NCBI GenBank assembly: GCA_946486375.1
Contig: CAMLTW010000006.1
Coordinates: 62,001-126,000, forward strand
Source of the DNA: an uncultured Rikenellaceae bacterium
GTDB taxonomy: Bacteria; Bacteroidota; Bacteroidia; Bacteroidales; Rikenellaceae
Reading direction: 5' to 3'
DNA length: 64,000 nt
The translations under genes and the position numbers were made by a program. Position 1 is the stretch's first letter. Each line of letters begins with the position of its first letter. The notes below the pieces were generated by a model that was not told the origin of the DNA, ran no database searches, and saw nothing but the letters and a program-made list of their open reading frames with translations. This document shows positions 8,242 to 16,610 of the stretch, piece after piece.

Positions 8242-9186
8242 ATGTTAAGCAGAAGGTTACTCCGGATTAAAGTCGTCAAGGCGCTTTATGCTCATTTCAA
8301 GTCGGAAAGCGATTCGTTGATCGTCTCCGAGAAGAATCTGAATTTCAGCATCGACAAAACCTATCAGTTGTACCATTTGCTGCTTGAGCTGATCGTGGAC
8401 GTGCGCCAGTATGCGGCGCGGAAAGCGGAACTGGGACGGCAGAAACTCCTTCCGACGCCGGAAGACCTCAACCCCAACCTGAAATTCGTTCGCAACCGCG
8501 CCGTCGAACGGATCGCGGAAAGCGAGGAACTGAAACGGTATCTGGAAGCCCACAGCCTCAGCTGGTCGAATTATCCCGAACTCATCCGCAAGCTCTATCA
8601 GAACATGACGGGAAGGGAGTATTACACCGAATACATGAACAACGGGAAGGATTCCTTCACGGAAGACGTGAAATTCCTCATGAATTTCTTCACCTCCGAA
8701 GTCGAGGATTTCGATCCCCTTTACGATATTCTGGAAGAACAGTCCATCTATTGGGCCGACGATGTGGAATTCGCCCTGATCATGGTCGTGCGCACCCTGC
8801 ACGGGATGAAGGAAAAGGAACCGCAGCTGCGCCTGCTGCCCCGGTTCAAGAACGAAGACGACCGGAAGTTCGCGGGGGAATTGTTCCGCAACGCGCTGGT
8901 GAACCACCGGAAATATTCGGAGTACATCGACACCCATACCCGGAACTGGGACTTGGAACGGATCGCCTACATGGATCGGGTCATCATGCTGGCCCCCATT
9001 GCGGAACTGCTGTCCTGTCCGACCATTCCGGTCAAAGTGACCCTGGACGAATACATCGAGATCGCCAAATATTATTCGACTCCCGCCAGCAGCACGTTCA
9101 TCAACGGCGTGCTGGACAAGATCGTGGAAAAACTGCGTGCCGACGGCATGATCGACAAGCAGGGCCGGGGACTGGTCGAAAGCTGA
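8242..9186 (+). CDS. nusB: NusB-like transcription antitermination protein, long form
   Basis: 314 residues, about twice the E. coli NusB, which is usual for Bacteroidota. The C-terminal half (about 170-300) carries the NusB fold, with RNWDLERIAYMDRVIMLAPIAEL and KVTLDEYIEIAKYYSTPASSTFINGVLDKI as the conserved helices. The N-terminal MLSRRLLRIKVVKALYAH also reads as a NusB helix. It should act in rRNA antitermination with NusE. First gene after a strong promoter; the DUF1573 gene starts 15 bases after its stop. Confidence 0.93.
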   Translation: MLSRRLLRIKVVKALYAHFKSESDSLIVSEKNLNFSIDKTYQLYHLLLELIVDVRQYAARKAELGRQKLLPTPEDLNPNLKFVRNRAVERIAESEELKRYLEAHSLSWSNYPELIRKLYQNMTGREYYTEYMNNGKDSFTEDVKFLMNFFTSEVEDFDPLYDILEEQSIYWADDVEFALIMVVRTLHGMKEKEPQLRLLPRFKNEDDRKFAGELFRNALVNHRKYSEYIDTHTRNWDLERIAYMDRVIMLAPIAELLSCPTIPVKVTLDEYIEIAKYYSTPASSTFINGVLDKIVEKLRADGMIDKQGRGLVES

Positions 9187-9200
9187 AAACGGATAGCGGG

Positions 9201-9629
9201 ATGAAGAAGTTTCTGATCATAGGGGCGGCGATTCTGACGGTGGCCTGCGGAGGCTCCCGAACCGGAAAGAAAGGCACGGAAAATGCGCCGTTGCGGGATA
9301 CGGCGCGGATTTCTGCGACGACTTCGGACGGAACGGGGCGGGATACGCTGGATTTCGGACGCCTGCGGGAAGGAGAGGTGATCGAGTATTCCGTGGCCCT
9401 GCAAAATGCGGACACGGCTTCTTTCGTCCTGCTGAACGTGGATACGGACTGCGGCTGCACTACGCCGGATTTCGACCGGAAGCCGCTGCGACCGGGAGAA
9501 ACCTCCCGGCTGACGCTCCGATACGATTCGCGGGGACAGTACGGGTGGCAGTTCAAGAGCATCCGGATACACACTTCGCTGTCGAAACAGCCGTACGTAC
9601 TTTACTTCGTGGTGGATGTGGCGGAATAG
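9201..9629 (+). CDS. DUF1573 domain-containing lipoprotein
   Basis: A 142-residue exported protein. The N-terminus MKKFLIIGAAILTVAC is a lipoprotein signal with Cys16 as the probable acylation site. The rest is an Ig-like DUF1573 domain with the phylum-typical LDFGRLREGEV, NVDTDCGCTTPDFDRKPLRPGE and a C-terminal strand. The vicinal CGC is a standard mark of this family. Function is unknown. In other Bacteroidota, DUF1573 often follows nusB and precedes yajC (from memory); here yajC is not in this spot and mtgA comes next. Confidence 0.88.
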   Translation: MKKFLIIGAAILTVACGGSRTGKKGTENAPLRDTARISATTSDGTGRDTLDFGRLREGEVIEYSVALQNADTASFVLLNVDTDCGCTTPDFDRKPLRPGETSRLTLRYDSRGQYGWQFKSIRIHTSLSKQPYVLYFVVDVAE

Positions 9630-9652
9630 GACGGCATAAACGGGGAAATCCG

Positions 9653-10375
9653 ATGAAATATCTGTGGCGGCTTTTTTTGTACCTGTTTTTTTTCTTCATC
9701 GCTTTTTCCGTGGTTTCGGTGGCCCTGCTCCGATTCCTTCCCGTGACGGTGACCCCGCTGAAAGTGATTCGGATGACCGAAAAGGAGGGGGCGGGCTTGA
9801 AGGTGAAGACGCGCTGGTATCCGCTGGAGGAGATCGCTCCGGTCATGGCGCGGGCGGTGGTGACCACGGAGGACAATCGTTTCCTGACCCACAGCGGGTT
9901 CGATTTCGAAGCCATTGAGAAGGCGCTGGAGCATAACCGGCAGGGGAAGCGACTGAGGGGAGCCAGCACCATTTCGCAGCAGACGGCCAAAAACGTGTTC
10001 TGCCTGCCCGACCGGACGTGGGTGCGCAAGGGGATCGAAGCCTATTTTACCGTCCTGATCGAAGGGATGTGGGGGAAACGGAGGATCATGGAAGTGTATC
10101 TGAACGTGATCGAAACGCATCCGGGAGTTTACGGGGTGGGGGCCGCCTCCGAAATCTTTTACGGCAAGCCCCCTTCGCGGCTGAACGTTTACGAGGCTTC
10201 GATGATCGCCACGGTGCTCCCCAATCCGTTCCGGATGAATTTGGAGGCGCCGTCGTCCTACATGGTGAACCGAGCGGCCCGGGTGCGCCGGTATATGAGC
10301 AATTTGGGGGAAATCGACTTCGACAGGCCCGCAGCGGCCCCGGAAGAAAAACGAAAAGTTTCGCGGAAAGAATGA
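9653..10375 (+). CDS. mtgA: Monofunctional biosynthetic peptidoglycan transglycosylase
   Basis: A 240-residue GT51 enzyme that polymerises lipid II into glycan strands at the periplasmic face of the inner membrane. An N-terminal membrane anchor spans residues about 5-25 (Phe/Leu-rich). The catalytic-Glu motif TTEDNRFLTHSGFD is near 62-75, followed by GASTISQQTAKNVF, RKGIEAYFTVLIE and the KRRIMEVYLNVIE helix. There is no transpeptidase domain, so it is the monofunctional type. The start at 9653 puts the anchor at the terminus. The charged C-terminal tail is not conserved. Confidence 0.95.
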   Translation: MKYLWRLFLYLFFFFIAFSVVSVALLRFLPVTVTPLKVIRMTEKEGAGLKVKTRWYPLEEIAPVMARAVVTTEDNRFLTHSGFDFEAIEKALEHNRQGKRLRGASTISQQTAKNVFCLPDRTWVRKGIEAYFTVLIEGMWGKRRIMEVYLNVIETHPGVYGVGAASEIFYGKPPSRLNVYEASMIATVLPNPFRMNLEAPSSYMVNRAARVRRYMSNLGEIDFDRPAAAPEEKRKVSRKE

Positions 10376-10434
10376 TGCCGGGACGGTGACAAGACGGAGA
10401 CGCCCGGCCCGGACGCGTAAAAAAGAGGAAAAGC

Positions 10435-11679
10435 ATGATCGATTATCAAAGATATGTCCTGAAAAACGGGTTGGCGGTATTGGCCCACCGGGATCCGTCG
10501 GCATCCATGGCGGCGGTGAATCTGCTCTACAAGGTGGGTGCCCGGAATGAAAATCCTTCCCGGACGGGATTCGCCCACCTGTTCGAACACCTGATGTTCG
10601 GCGGAAGCGAGCACGTCCCCGATTTCGACCTGCCCGTGCAGCTGGCCTGCGGAGAAAACAACGCTTTTACCTGCAACGATTACACGGACTATTACATGAC
10701 CCTGCCGAAGGACAATGTGGAAACCGCCTTCTGGTTGGAGTCCGACCGGATGCGCGGGCTGGCGCTGAACGACAGGAGCCTCGAAGTGCAGCGGAAGGTG
10801 GTCGTGGAGGAATTCAGCCAGCGTTACCTGAATCAGCCCTACGGCGATCTGTGGCTGCTGATGCGTCCGCTGGCCTACGAACGCCATCCCTACCGCTGGC
10901 CGACCATCGGCATGACGCCCGACCATGTCCGGGAGGCTTCGATGGAAGAGGTAAGGGCCTTCTATGAAAAATACTACGTTCCGAATAACGCGATTCTTTC
11001 CGTGGCGGCCGACCTGGAACCGGAGCGGGTGTTCGAACTGGCCGAAAGCTGGTTCGGGGAAATTCCCGCGGGGAAACCCGTCCGGGATGCGATTCCGTCC
11101 GAACCGCCTCAGACCTCGGCGCGGCGGCTGGAAGTGCGGCGACCCGTGCCGGCCTCGGCCATCGTGATCGCCTTCCACATCGTCGGCCGGACCGATCCCC
11201 GGTTCTACGCTTTCGACGTGATGTCCGACCTGCTCTCTTCCGGAAATTCGTCCCGCCTTTACCGCAGGCTGGTCAAGGAGGAACGGCTCTTTTCCAGCGT
11301 CAACGCTTACGTGACGGGGGACATGGATCCGGGCCTTTTCGTCCTTACGGGACACCTGTTGCCGGAAACCTCCGTGCAGGAGGGAGAACGGGTGCTTTGG
11401 CAGGAGCTGGAACGCCTGCAGCGTGAACCCGTTCCGGAAGCGGAGCTGGAAAAAGTCCGCAACAAATACGAATCCGGGGTGATTTTCGGGGATCTGAACG
11501 TCATGAACAAGGCGATGAACCTGGGCTATTACGAAATGCTCGGAGACGCCGGAACCGTCAACCGGGAGATCGACCTCTACCGGTCGGTGACCGGAGAACG
11601 GATCCGAACGGAGGCGCTCGAAACGTTCCGCCCCGAAAAGAGTTCCACGCTTTTATACCTGCGCGAAGATGAAAACTGA
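10435..11679 (+). CDS. M16 family zinc metallopeptidase, catalytic partner
   Basis: A 414-residue pitrilysin-like protease. The inverted zinc motif HxxEH is intact (HLFEHLMF, near residues 43-50), with the downstream Glu expected in the VVVEEFSQRY region. There is no clear signal peptide, so it is probably cytoplasmic unless exported another way. It overlaps the next M16 gene by 11 bases, indicating coupled translation. The layout is that of the two-subunit M16B proteases: one subunit with the zinc site and one without. Substrate unknown. Confidence 0.92.
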   Translation: MIDYQRYVLKNGLAVLAHRDPSASMAAVNLLYKVGARNENPSRTGFAHLFEHLMFGGSEHVPDFDLPVQLACGENNAFTCNDYTDYYMTLPKDNVETAFWLESDRMRGLALNDRSLEVQRKVVVEEFSQRYLNQPYGDLWLLMRPLAYERHPYRWPTIGMTPDHVREASMEEVRAFYEKYYVPNNAILSVAADLEPERVFELAESWFGEIPAGKPVRDAIPSEPPQTSARRLEVRRPVPASAIVIAFHIVGRTDPRFYAFDVMSDLLSSGNSSRLYRRLVKEERLFSSVNAYVTGDMDPGLFVLTGHLLPETSVQEGERVLWQELERLQREPVPEAELEKVRNKYESGVIFGDLNVMNKAMNLGYYEMLGDAGTVNREIDLYRSVTGERIRTEALETFRPEKSSTLLYLREDEN

Positions 11680-13003
11680 CCGTCATATGCAACCCGCCGT
11701 CCGCATTCCCGACCGGCTGGATATCCCGATGCCCGAAATCCGGCGGCTCGCCGGCGGAACCGGCCTGTACGTGCTGAACGCTCCGCAGCAGGAGGTGACC
11801 CGGCTGAGTCTGGTTTACCGGGCCGGTACCCGGTTCCAGTCCCGCCCTTTCACTGCCGCCACCGTGATGAACCTGCTGGCGGAAGGAACGGAGAAATATT
11901 CCGCCGCCGAATTTTCGGAGCGATTCGATTTCTACGGGGCCCACTTCGAAACCGGCATCGACCGGGATTATGCGGTGGTCACCCTTTGCACCCTGTCTCG
12001 GTTCCTGCCTCAGACGCTGGAGCTGTTGGAAGAAATGACGGCCCGTCCGCTTTTTCCCGTTCCGGAACTGGATATTTACCGGGAGAGGCGCAAACAGCAG
12101 TTGAGCGTCGACCGGCAGAAGGTTTCTTTCCGGGCGCGGGAATTGTTCACGCAGGCCCTTTTCGGGCAGGAACATCCCTACGGTTCGTTTTACGACCGGG
12201 ACGAGTTCGATGCCCTGACGCAGGACGTTCTGCAGGCTTTTTTCCGGAAACACTATACGGCCGGAAACTGTTTCGCGGTGGTCAGCGGGAAAGCGGGAAG
12301 CGAGGAAGTGCAACGCATCGAAACGTTTCTGGCATCGTTGCCTGCGGGCGCGGGCGTTTCCTTTGCAGACCTGCCGGAACCGGTGACGACGCCGCTCGTG
12401 CAGGAGAGACGCGAAGAGGCCCTGCAGACGGCCATCCGGATCGGGAAACGGCTTTTCCCCCGGAACCACCCCGACTTCATCGGGATGCAGGTGCTTTCGA
12501 TGGTGCTGGGAGGATATTTCGGTTCCCGGCTGATTTCCAACCTGAGGGAAGACAAGGGTTACACTTACGGCGTATTTTCCGCGATGGTCAATCTGGAATC
12601 GGCGGGTTATCTGGCGATCGCCACCGAAGTGGGGGCGCCGTTCACCCGAGACGCCGTGCGGGAGATTTTCCGGGAGCTGGCCCGATTGCGGGAGGAACCC
12701 GTCGGCGCAGAGGAATTGAAAATCGTGAAAAACATGATCACGGGCGACCTGATGCGGATTCTGGACGGGCCGTTCGGCATCGCCGACGTGACCATCGAAA
12801 GCGTGCAGAACGGGACGGACAACGGGTATGTGGCCCGTTATTTGGAGGAAGTGAAGGCCATCACTCCGGAGCGGCTGCAGGAACTGGCGCGCCGCCACCT
12901 GAACGAAGCGGGATTCGTAACTGTGACGGTGGGAGCCGTGGATGAGTGCGCACCGGATTCCGACCCCGTTTTACCCGATGTCCCGAAAACAGCTTCGGTA
13001 TGA
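11669..13003 (+). CDS. M16 family peptidase-like protein, non-catalytic partner
   Basis: 444 residues with the M16 fold but no HxxEH: the equivalent stretch reads ATVMNLLAEGTEKYSAAEF. The substrate-binding half is conserved: GGYFGSRLISNLREDKGYTYG (near 285-305) is the R/Y pair region that inactive M16B subunits contribute to the partner's active site. It starts inside the end of the active partner, so the two probably form a heterodimer. An internal ATG at 11687 is an alternative start. Confidence 0.9.
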   Translation: MKTDRHMQPAVRIPDRLDIPMPEIRRLAGGTGLYVLNAPQQEVTRLSLVYRAGTRFQSRPFTAATVMNLLAEGTEKYSAAEFSERFDFYGAHFETGIDRDYAVVTLCTLSRFLPQTLELLEEMTARPLFPVPELDIYRERRKQQLSVDRQKVSFRARELFTQALFGQEHPYGSFYDRDEFDALTQDVLQAFFRKHYTAGNCFAVVSGKAGSEEVQRIETFLASLPAGAGVSFADLPEPVTTPLVQERREEALQTAIRIGKRLFPRNHPDFIGMQVLSMVLGGYFGSRLISNLREDKGYTYGVFSAMVNLESAGYLAIATEVGAPFTRDAVREIFRELARLREEPVGAEELKIVKNMITGDLMRILDGPFGIADVTIESVQNGTDNGYVARYLEEVKAITPERLQELARRHLNEAGFVTVTVGAVDECAPDSDPVLPDVPKTASV

Positions 13004-13311
13004 TGACGGATGTGCTGGAAGCGTATCGTTTGACGGGGCTGGGGACCGGAATCGCCGCTTTCCTGATCATCGGCCTTTTCCATCCGGTCGTCATCAAGGC
13101 CGAATATCGTTGGGGAACCCGTTGCTGGTGGGTTTTCCTGATCCTGGGGCTGGTCGGAGCCGCAGTTTCGCTTTGGGTGGAAAATATCCTCCTTTCGTCC
13201 ATAGCTGGCGTTTTCGCCTTTTCCGCTTTCTGGACGATCAAAGAGCTGTTCGAGCAGCGTGAGCGGGTACGGAAAGGCTGGTTTCCTCAAAATCCGCGTC
13301 GCAGGGCATAA
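13000..13311 (+). CDS. DUF4491 family small membrane protein
   Basis: A 103-residue protein with three hydrophobic segments (about 14-32, 43-60 and 66-82). RWGTRCWWVFLILG and the basic end RVRKGWFPQNPRRR are as I recall for DUF4491, a Bacteroidota-restricted inner-membrane family of unknown role. The start ATG at 13000 overlaps the stop of the upstream M16 gene (ATGA); a second ATG follows immediately. It is the last gene of the nusB-led run. Confidence 0.8.
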   Translation: MMTDVLEAYRLTGLGTGIAAFLIIGLFHPVVIKAEYRWGTRCWWVFLILGLVGAAVSLWVENILLSSIAGVFAFSAFWTIKELFEQRERVRKGWFPQNPRRRA

Positions 13312-13387
13312 TCCTTTTTGTCTTTTTTTCGGTACATATTTTGCATGAGGGATGTTGAAAACATTCATCATGTAAATTTATGTGCTT

Positions 13388-14116
13388 ATGAAATCGTCCG
13401 GTTCGGGCCATACGGGTCTCCAAAGCACCGATCTTCTGGCAAAGCGCCTCAATGCGCTGCTGGCCGATTACGAAATTTATTATCAGAATCTCCGGGGGTT
13501 CCACTGGAACATTTCCGGGGATCGGTTTTTCGAGCTGCATGCCAAATTCGAAGAGTGGTTCAACGATGCGCTGGTCAAGATAGACGAGGTGGCCGAACGG
13601 ATTCTCGCGCTGGATCGGGTACCGCTGCACACGTTTTCCGACTTCATCGAAAATGCCGACATCGAGGAGGTGCGGGATATACTGCCGGGGGAAGAGTGCA
13701 TCGTGCTGACGCTCGAATACCTGCGGGGAATCGTGCAGAAGCAGCGGGAAATCGTTTCGCTGGCCCAGGAAATGGAAGACGAGGGCACTCAGGATTTGCT
13801 CACTCCCTATATCAATCAACAGGAAAAACTGCTTTGGATGCTCCGCGCCTATCTGGGGAAGGAGGATCAGAGCGGACGAAGCGCCGGTTCGCATGGGAAT
13901 CGCCGCACGGTACGGACGAAGGAAACCGGCCGGAAGGCGGCTTTCCCGGTCGGTGAAGATGCCGGCGGAAGCGAAGACGAAGCGGACGAGACGGAGGAGT
14001 CCGAAGACGGCGAGCGGTCGGAGGCGTCCATGTCGCGGAACACCGGACAACGGAAGGAAGGGAGCGGTACCCGGAAGAATCGCCGGGAAGCGGTGACGGA
14101 AGAATCGACCCGCTGA
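13388..14116 (+). CDS. dps: Dps-family ferritin-like protein with a long charged C-terminal tail
   Basis: Residues 1-160 form a Dps/miniferritin core that oxidises and stores iron and may bind DNA. All ferroxidase ligands are present with Dps spacing: H39 (RGFHWNI), H51, D66 and E70. The ATG at 13388 is preferred over a GTG two codons earlier. Residues 161-242 are an extra tail, rich in Lys/Arg/Glu/Ser/Gly, with basic-acidic-basic blocks (RRTVRTKETGRK, then SEDEADETEESEDGE, then GTRKNRREA). This tail is absent from ordinary Dps and looks disordered; it may contact DNA or the disordered protein encoded next. Confidence 0.9.
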   Translation: MKSSGSGHTGLQSTDLLAKRLNALLADYEIYYQNLRGFHWNISGDRFFELHAKFEEWFNDALVKIDEVAERILALDRVPLHTFSDFIENADIEEVRDILPGEECIVLTLEYLRGIVQKQREIVSLAQEMEDEGTQDLLTPYINQQEKLLWMLRAYLGKEDQSGRSAGSHGNRRTVRTKETGRKAAFPVGEDAGGSEDEADETEESEDGERSEASMSRNTGQRKEGSGTRKNRREAVTEESTR

Positions 14117-14230
14117 TCCCCCGTTCGGCCACAGATCGAAGAACAGAGGCATGCTGCCGGTGGCGGGCGTCCTTTCGCCGTCGGAGCAGACAGTCAACCA
14201 TCATTAACAATCCATAAAAACAGAAAAATC

Positions 14231-15673
14231 ATGAACACGAAAAACGACAACGAAAAGCAGTCTGCAGGACGCAACAGCGAATCGGACCGCAACAGCCGGA
14301 GCGAAAGCAACTCGTCGCAGGGAAGCGGCCGGGGTCAGAACGAATCTTCGGAAACGCGGAGCGAAGCGATGAAAGGTCACGTGAACAATCCGGAAGGACA
14401 TAACCAATTCACTTCGGGCCGTTCGGAAAGCCGTTCGTCGGAAGGCGGAAGCAGCCGTTCGCAGAGCGGATCGAACAGCGGCCGGAGCGAAGGCAATTCG
14501 AACAGCGGCGACGATCGGGGCAAGTGCGAATCCACCGAAACGCGGAGCGAAGCGATGAAGGGTCACGTGAACAACCCGGAAGGACATAACCAGTATACTT
14601 CGGGCAATTCGGAAAGCCGTTCGTCGGAAGGCGGAAGCAGCCGTTCGCAGAGCGGGTCGAACAGCGGCCGGAGCCAGGGCGGCTCATCGCAGGGAAGCGG
14701 CCGGGGTCAGAACGAATCTTCGGAAACGCGGAGCGAAGCGATGAAAGGTCACGTGAACAATCCGGAAGGACATAACCAATTCACTTCGGGCCGTTCGGAA
14801 AGCCGTTCGTCGGAAGGCGGAAGCAGCCGTTCGCAGAGCGGATCGAACAGCGGCCGGAGCCAGGGCGGCTCATCGCAGGGAAGCGGCCGGGGTCAGAACG
14901 AATCTTCGGAAACGCGGAGCGAAGCGATGAAAGGCCACGTGAACAATCCGGAAGGACGCAACCAGTTTACCTCCGGAAATTCTTCCAACAGCAAAAAAGG
15001 CGGCAGCAAAGCCATGAGCGTGGAAGTGGAAGAAGCGATCCTTTACATCGAACCGCTGGACGAAATGGATTCGGATGAAGACGAAGATCAGGTCAGTAGT
15101 GGCCGGGGCCGGTCGGGAAGCCGTTCTTCGAGCCAGAATAGTACGGGGCGTAGCTCTCGTTCGGGCAGCAGCAGCTCTAATTCTGGGAGCGGCAGTCGTT
15201 CGAACAGCCAGGGCAGCCGCTCTGGCAGCAGCAACTCCCGGAGTTCTTCCTCCGAAGAAAGCGGCCGGAGCAGCGAAGGCAGCTCGAATAGTTCGAGCCG
15301 CGGTTCTCGTTCGGGCGGTAGCGGCAGTCGCTCTGGCAATAGCCGTTCGGAAAGCAACTCGTCGCAGGGAAGCGGCCGGGGCCAGAACGAATCCTCGGAA
15401 ACACGGAGCGAAGCGATGAAGGGGCACGTGAACAATCCGGAAGGACGCAACCAATACACTTCGGGCCGGTCGAACAGCGGCAACTCTTCGTCCGGCAGCC
15501 GGAGCAGCCGTTCGGAAAGCAACTCGTCGAGCAGCGACGGAAGAAAGGGCCGCGTGAACAATCCGCAGGGAATCAACCAGTACACTTCTCGGAATTCTTC
15601 CGGAAGCAGCCGGTCGAACAGCGGGTCGTCGAGCAACGGCCGTTCGTCGAACAACAAGAAATCCGGAAGATAG
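14231..15673 (+). CDS. Low-complexity Ser/Gly/Arg/Asn protein with 62-residue repeats
   Basis: 480 residues, no signal peptide, no recognisable fold. A conserved island (ETRSEAMKGHVNNPEG followed by x-N-Q-[FY]-T-S) recurs with its Met at residues 47, 109, 171, 233 and 396, plus a degenerate copy near 440 (RKGRVNNPQG). The first four are spaced exactly 62 residues (186 bases). Islands are joined by Ser/Arg/Gly linkers (RSESRSSEGGSSRSQSGSNS). A single acidic, non-repeated block (MSVEVEEAILYIEPLDEMDSDEDED, residues about 257-281, split here only for description) interrupts the array. It resembles hydrophilic stress proteins in composition but I do not recognise the family. It sits 114 bases after the Dps gene. 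Confidence 0.75.
   Translation: MNTKNDNEKQSAGRNSESDRNSRSESNSSQGSGRGQNESSETRSEAMKGHVNNPEGHNQFTSGRSESRSSEGGSSRSQSGSNSGRSEGNSNSGDDRGKCESTETRSEAMKGHVNNPEGHNQYTSGNSESRSSEGGSSRSQSGSNSGRSQGGSSQGSGRGQNESSETRSEAMKGHVNNPEGHNQFTSGRSESRSSEGGSSRSQSGSNSGRSQGGSSQGSGRGQNESSETRSEAMKGHVNNPEGRNQFTSGNSSNSKKGGSKAMSVEVEEAILYIEPLDEMDSDEDEDQVSSGRGRSGSRSSSQNSTGRSSRSGSSSSNSGSGSRSNSQGSRSGSSNSRSSSSEESGRSSEGSSNSSSRGSRSGGSGSRSGNSRSESNSSQGSGRGQNESSETRSEAMKGHVNNPEGRNQYTSGRSNSGNSSSGSRSSRSESNSSSSDGRKGRVNNPQGINQYTSRNSSGSSRSNSGSSSNGRSSNNKKSGR
14303..14974 (+). repeat. Four tandem 186-bp in-frame repeats
   Basis: Units run 14303-14488, 14489-14674, 14675-14860 and a partial 14861-14974. Units 1 and 3 look identical over about 170 bases, beginning at the TCGCAGGGAAGCGG segment; unit 2 is diverged in its first third. 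Such identity implies recent duplication or gene conversion. A fifth, separated copy of the island is near 15356-15460. Confidence 0.85.
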
Positions 15674-15881
15674 TCGCCGGAGAACGAAAGCGGGAACCGT
15701 TGTCCGCAGAAAGGAGGGAAGGCCTTTTTCCTGCATGGCGGCGGGGTGTCGGCCGGGATATTTTCTCCGACGGGAGAAACGGAACCGGCGCCCGGAAGAA
15801 AGGAGTTCCGCATGCCGGAAAGAGCCGCATGGAATCTCCGCCTTTGCGGCGGGGAAAGGACGACGGGGAACGTTGAAAGGA

Positions 15882-15911
15882 GACAGGGAATCGCATCTGC
15901 GGTTCCCTGTC
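15882..15911 (-). terminator. Probable terminator of the DUF5606 gene
   Basis: A 9-bp stem GACAGGGAA/TTCCCTGTC with further GCA/TGC pairing in the loop, 27 bases beyond the minus-strand stop. The following tract (TCTCCTTTC) is only moderately T-rich. Confidence 0.5.
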
Positions 15912-15937
15912 GTATTTCCGGTCGCCTTCCGGCGGCA

Positions 15938-16378
15938 CTATTCCTTTTCGGCCGCCGCCGGGGCTTCGGCCTCCGCAGTTTCTTCCGCGGGTTCTTCCAG
16001 GTCGATCATCCCCTTGTCGAGCAGGATGTTGTACCACGCCACGACCTTCTTCATGTCCGATACGTGCACCCGATCGCGGTCGTATTCGGGCAGCGCTTGG
16101 GCGAAGAACTTCCGGATCTCTTCCGGAGCCGCCTTGTGGCTGACGGCCGGTTTCCCTTCCGTCATTTTATAAATGTTGCGGTACACCTGATCGATCGGCA
16201 TGTCTTCCGTGTCGGTGAAAATGGCGATCTCTCCCATCGAACTCACGCGCGCCGTGGGGGGTACGTTGGAACGCTTGCCGTCCGCGAGCGACTCGACGAT
16301 GATTCCGCGGGTGCTCTGGGCGACGAATTTGTACAGCCCCGGTTGTCCCGATATGGCCAAAATCTCTTTCAGGTTCAT
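15938..16378 (-). CDS. DUF5606 domain-containing protein
   Basis: A 146-residue cytoplasmic protein. The N-terminal region MNLKEILAISGQPGLYKFV and the segment GEIAIFTDTEDMPIDQVYRNIY match the Bacteroidota-only DUF5606 family. The fold begins as a small SH3-like barrel (GIIVESLADGKRSNVPP) followed by helices; the last 20 residues are Glu/Ala-rich and probably disordered. Function is unknown. It is divergent from the threonine operon and has its own promoter. Confidence 0.87.
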   Translation of the reverse strand: MNLKEILAISGQPGLYKFVAQSTRGIIVESLADGKRSNVPPTARVSSMGEIAIFTDTEDMPIDQVYRNIYKMTEGKPAVSHKAAPEEIRKFFAQALPEYDRDRVHVSDMKKVVAWYNILLDKGMIDLEEPAEETAEAEAPAAAEKE

Positions 16379-16413
16379 AAAAATCGCATTTACGTTGTAT
16401 AAACAAATCGGCC

Positions 16414-16445
16414 CAAAAGTACATCTTTATTTAGAACCGCGCAAT
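16414..16445 (-). promoter_or_regulatory. Promoter of the DUF5606 gene
   Basis: On the minus strand ATTG (16445-16442), 20 bases, then TACTTTTG (16421-16414), a perfect -7 match. The start codon follows about 36 bases later. Confidence 0.55.
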
Positions 16446-16610
16446 ACCCGGCGCGAATGTGATAGCGGTTCGCCCCGTTTTCCGGAAATTCCGTCAGCCC
16501 GGTTTTCCCGCCGGGCGGGAGACGGTTACGGGATTTCGGAAAAAAATTAGTAATATTGTCCTTCTGAAAAAGCGACAGGAAGAATTACAAACGGGAGAAG
16601 CAAGCGCAGC

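Noticed and set aside
14303..15600. CRISPR array
   Set aside because: The repeats are 186 bases, in frame and protein-coding, with no short repeat/unique spacer pattern and no cas genes.
16490..16524. Hairpin between DUF5606 and thrA as an amino-acid attenuator
   Set aside because: The pairing is imperfect, lacks a T tract and there is no leader peptide rich in Thr or Ile codons.
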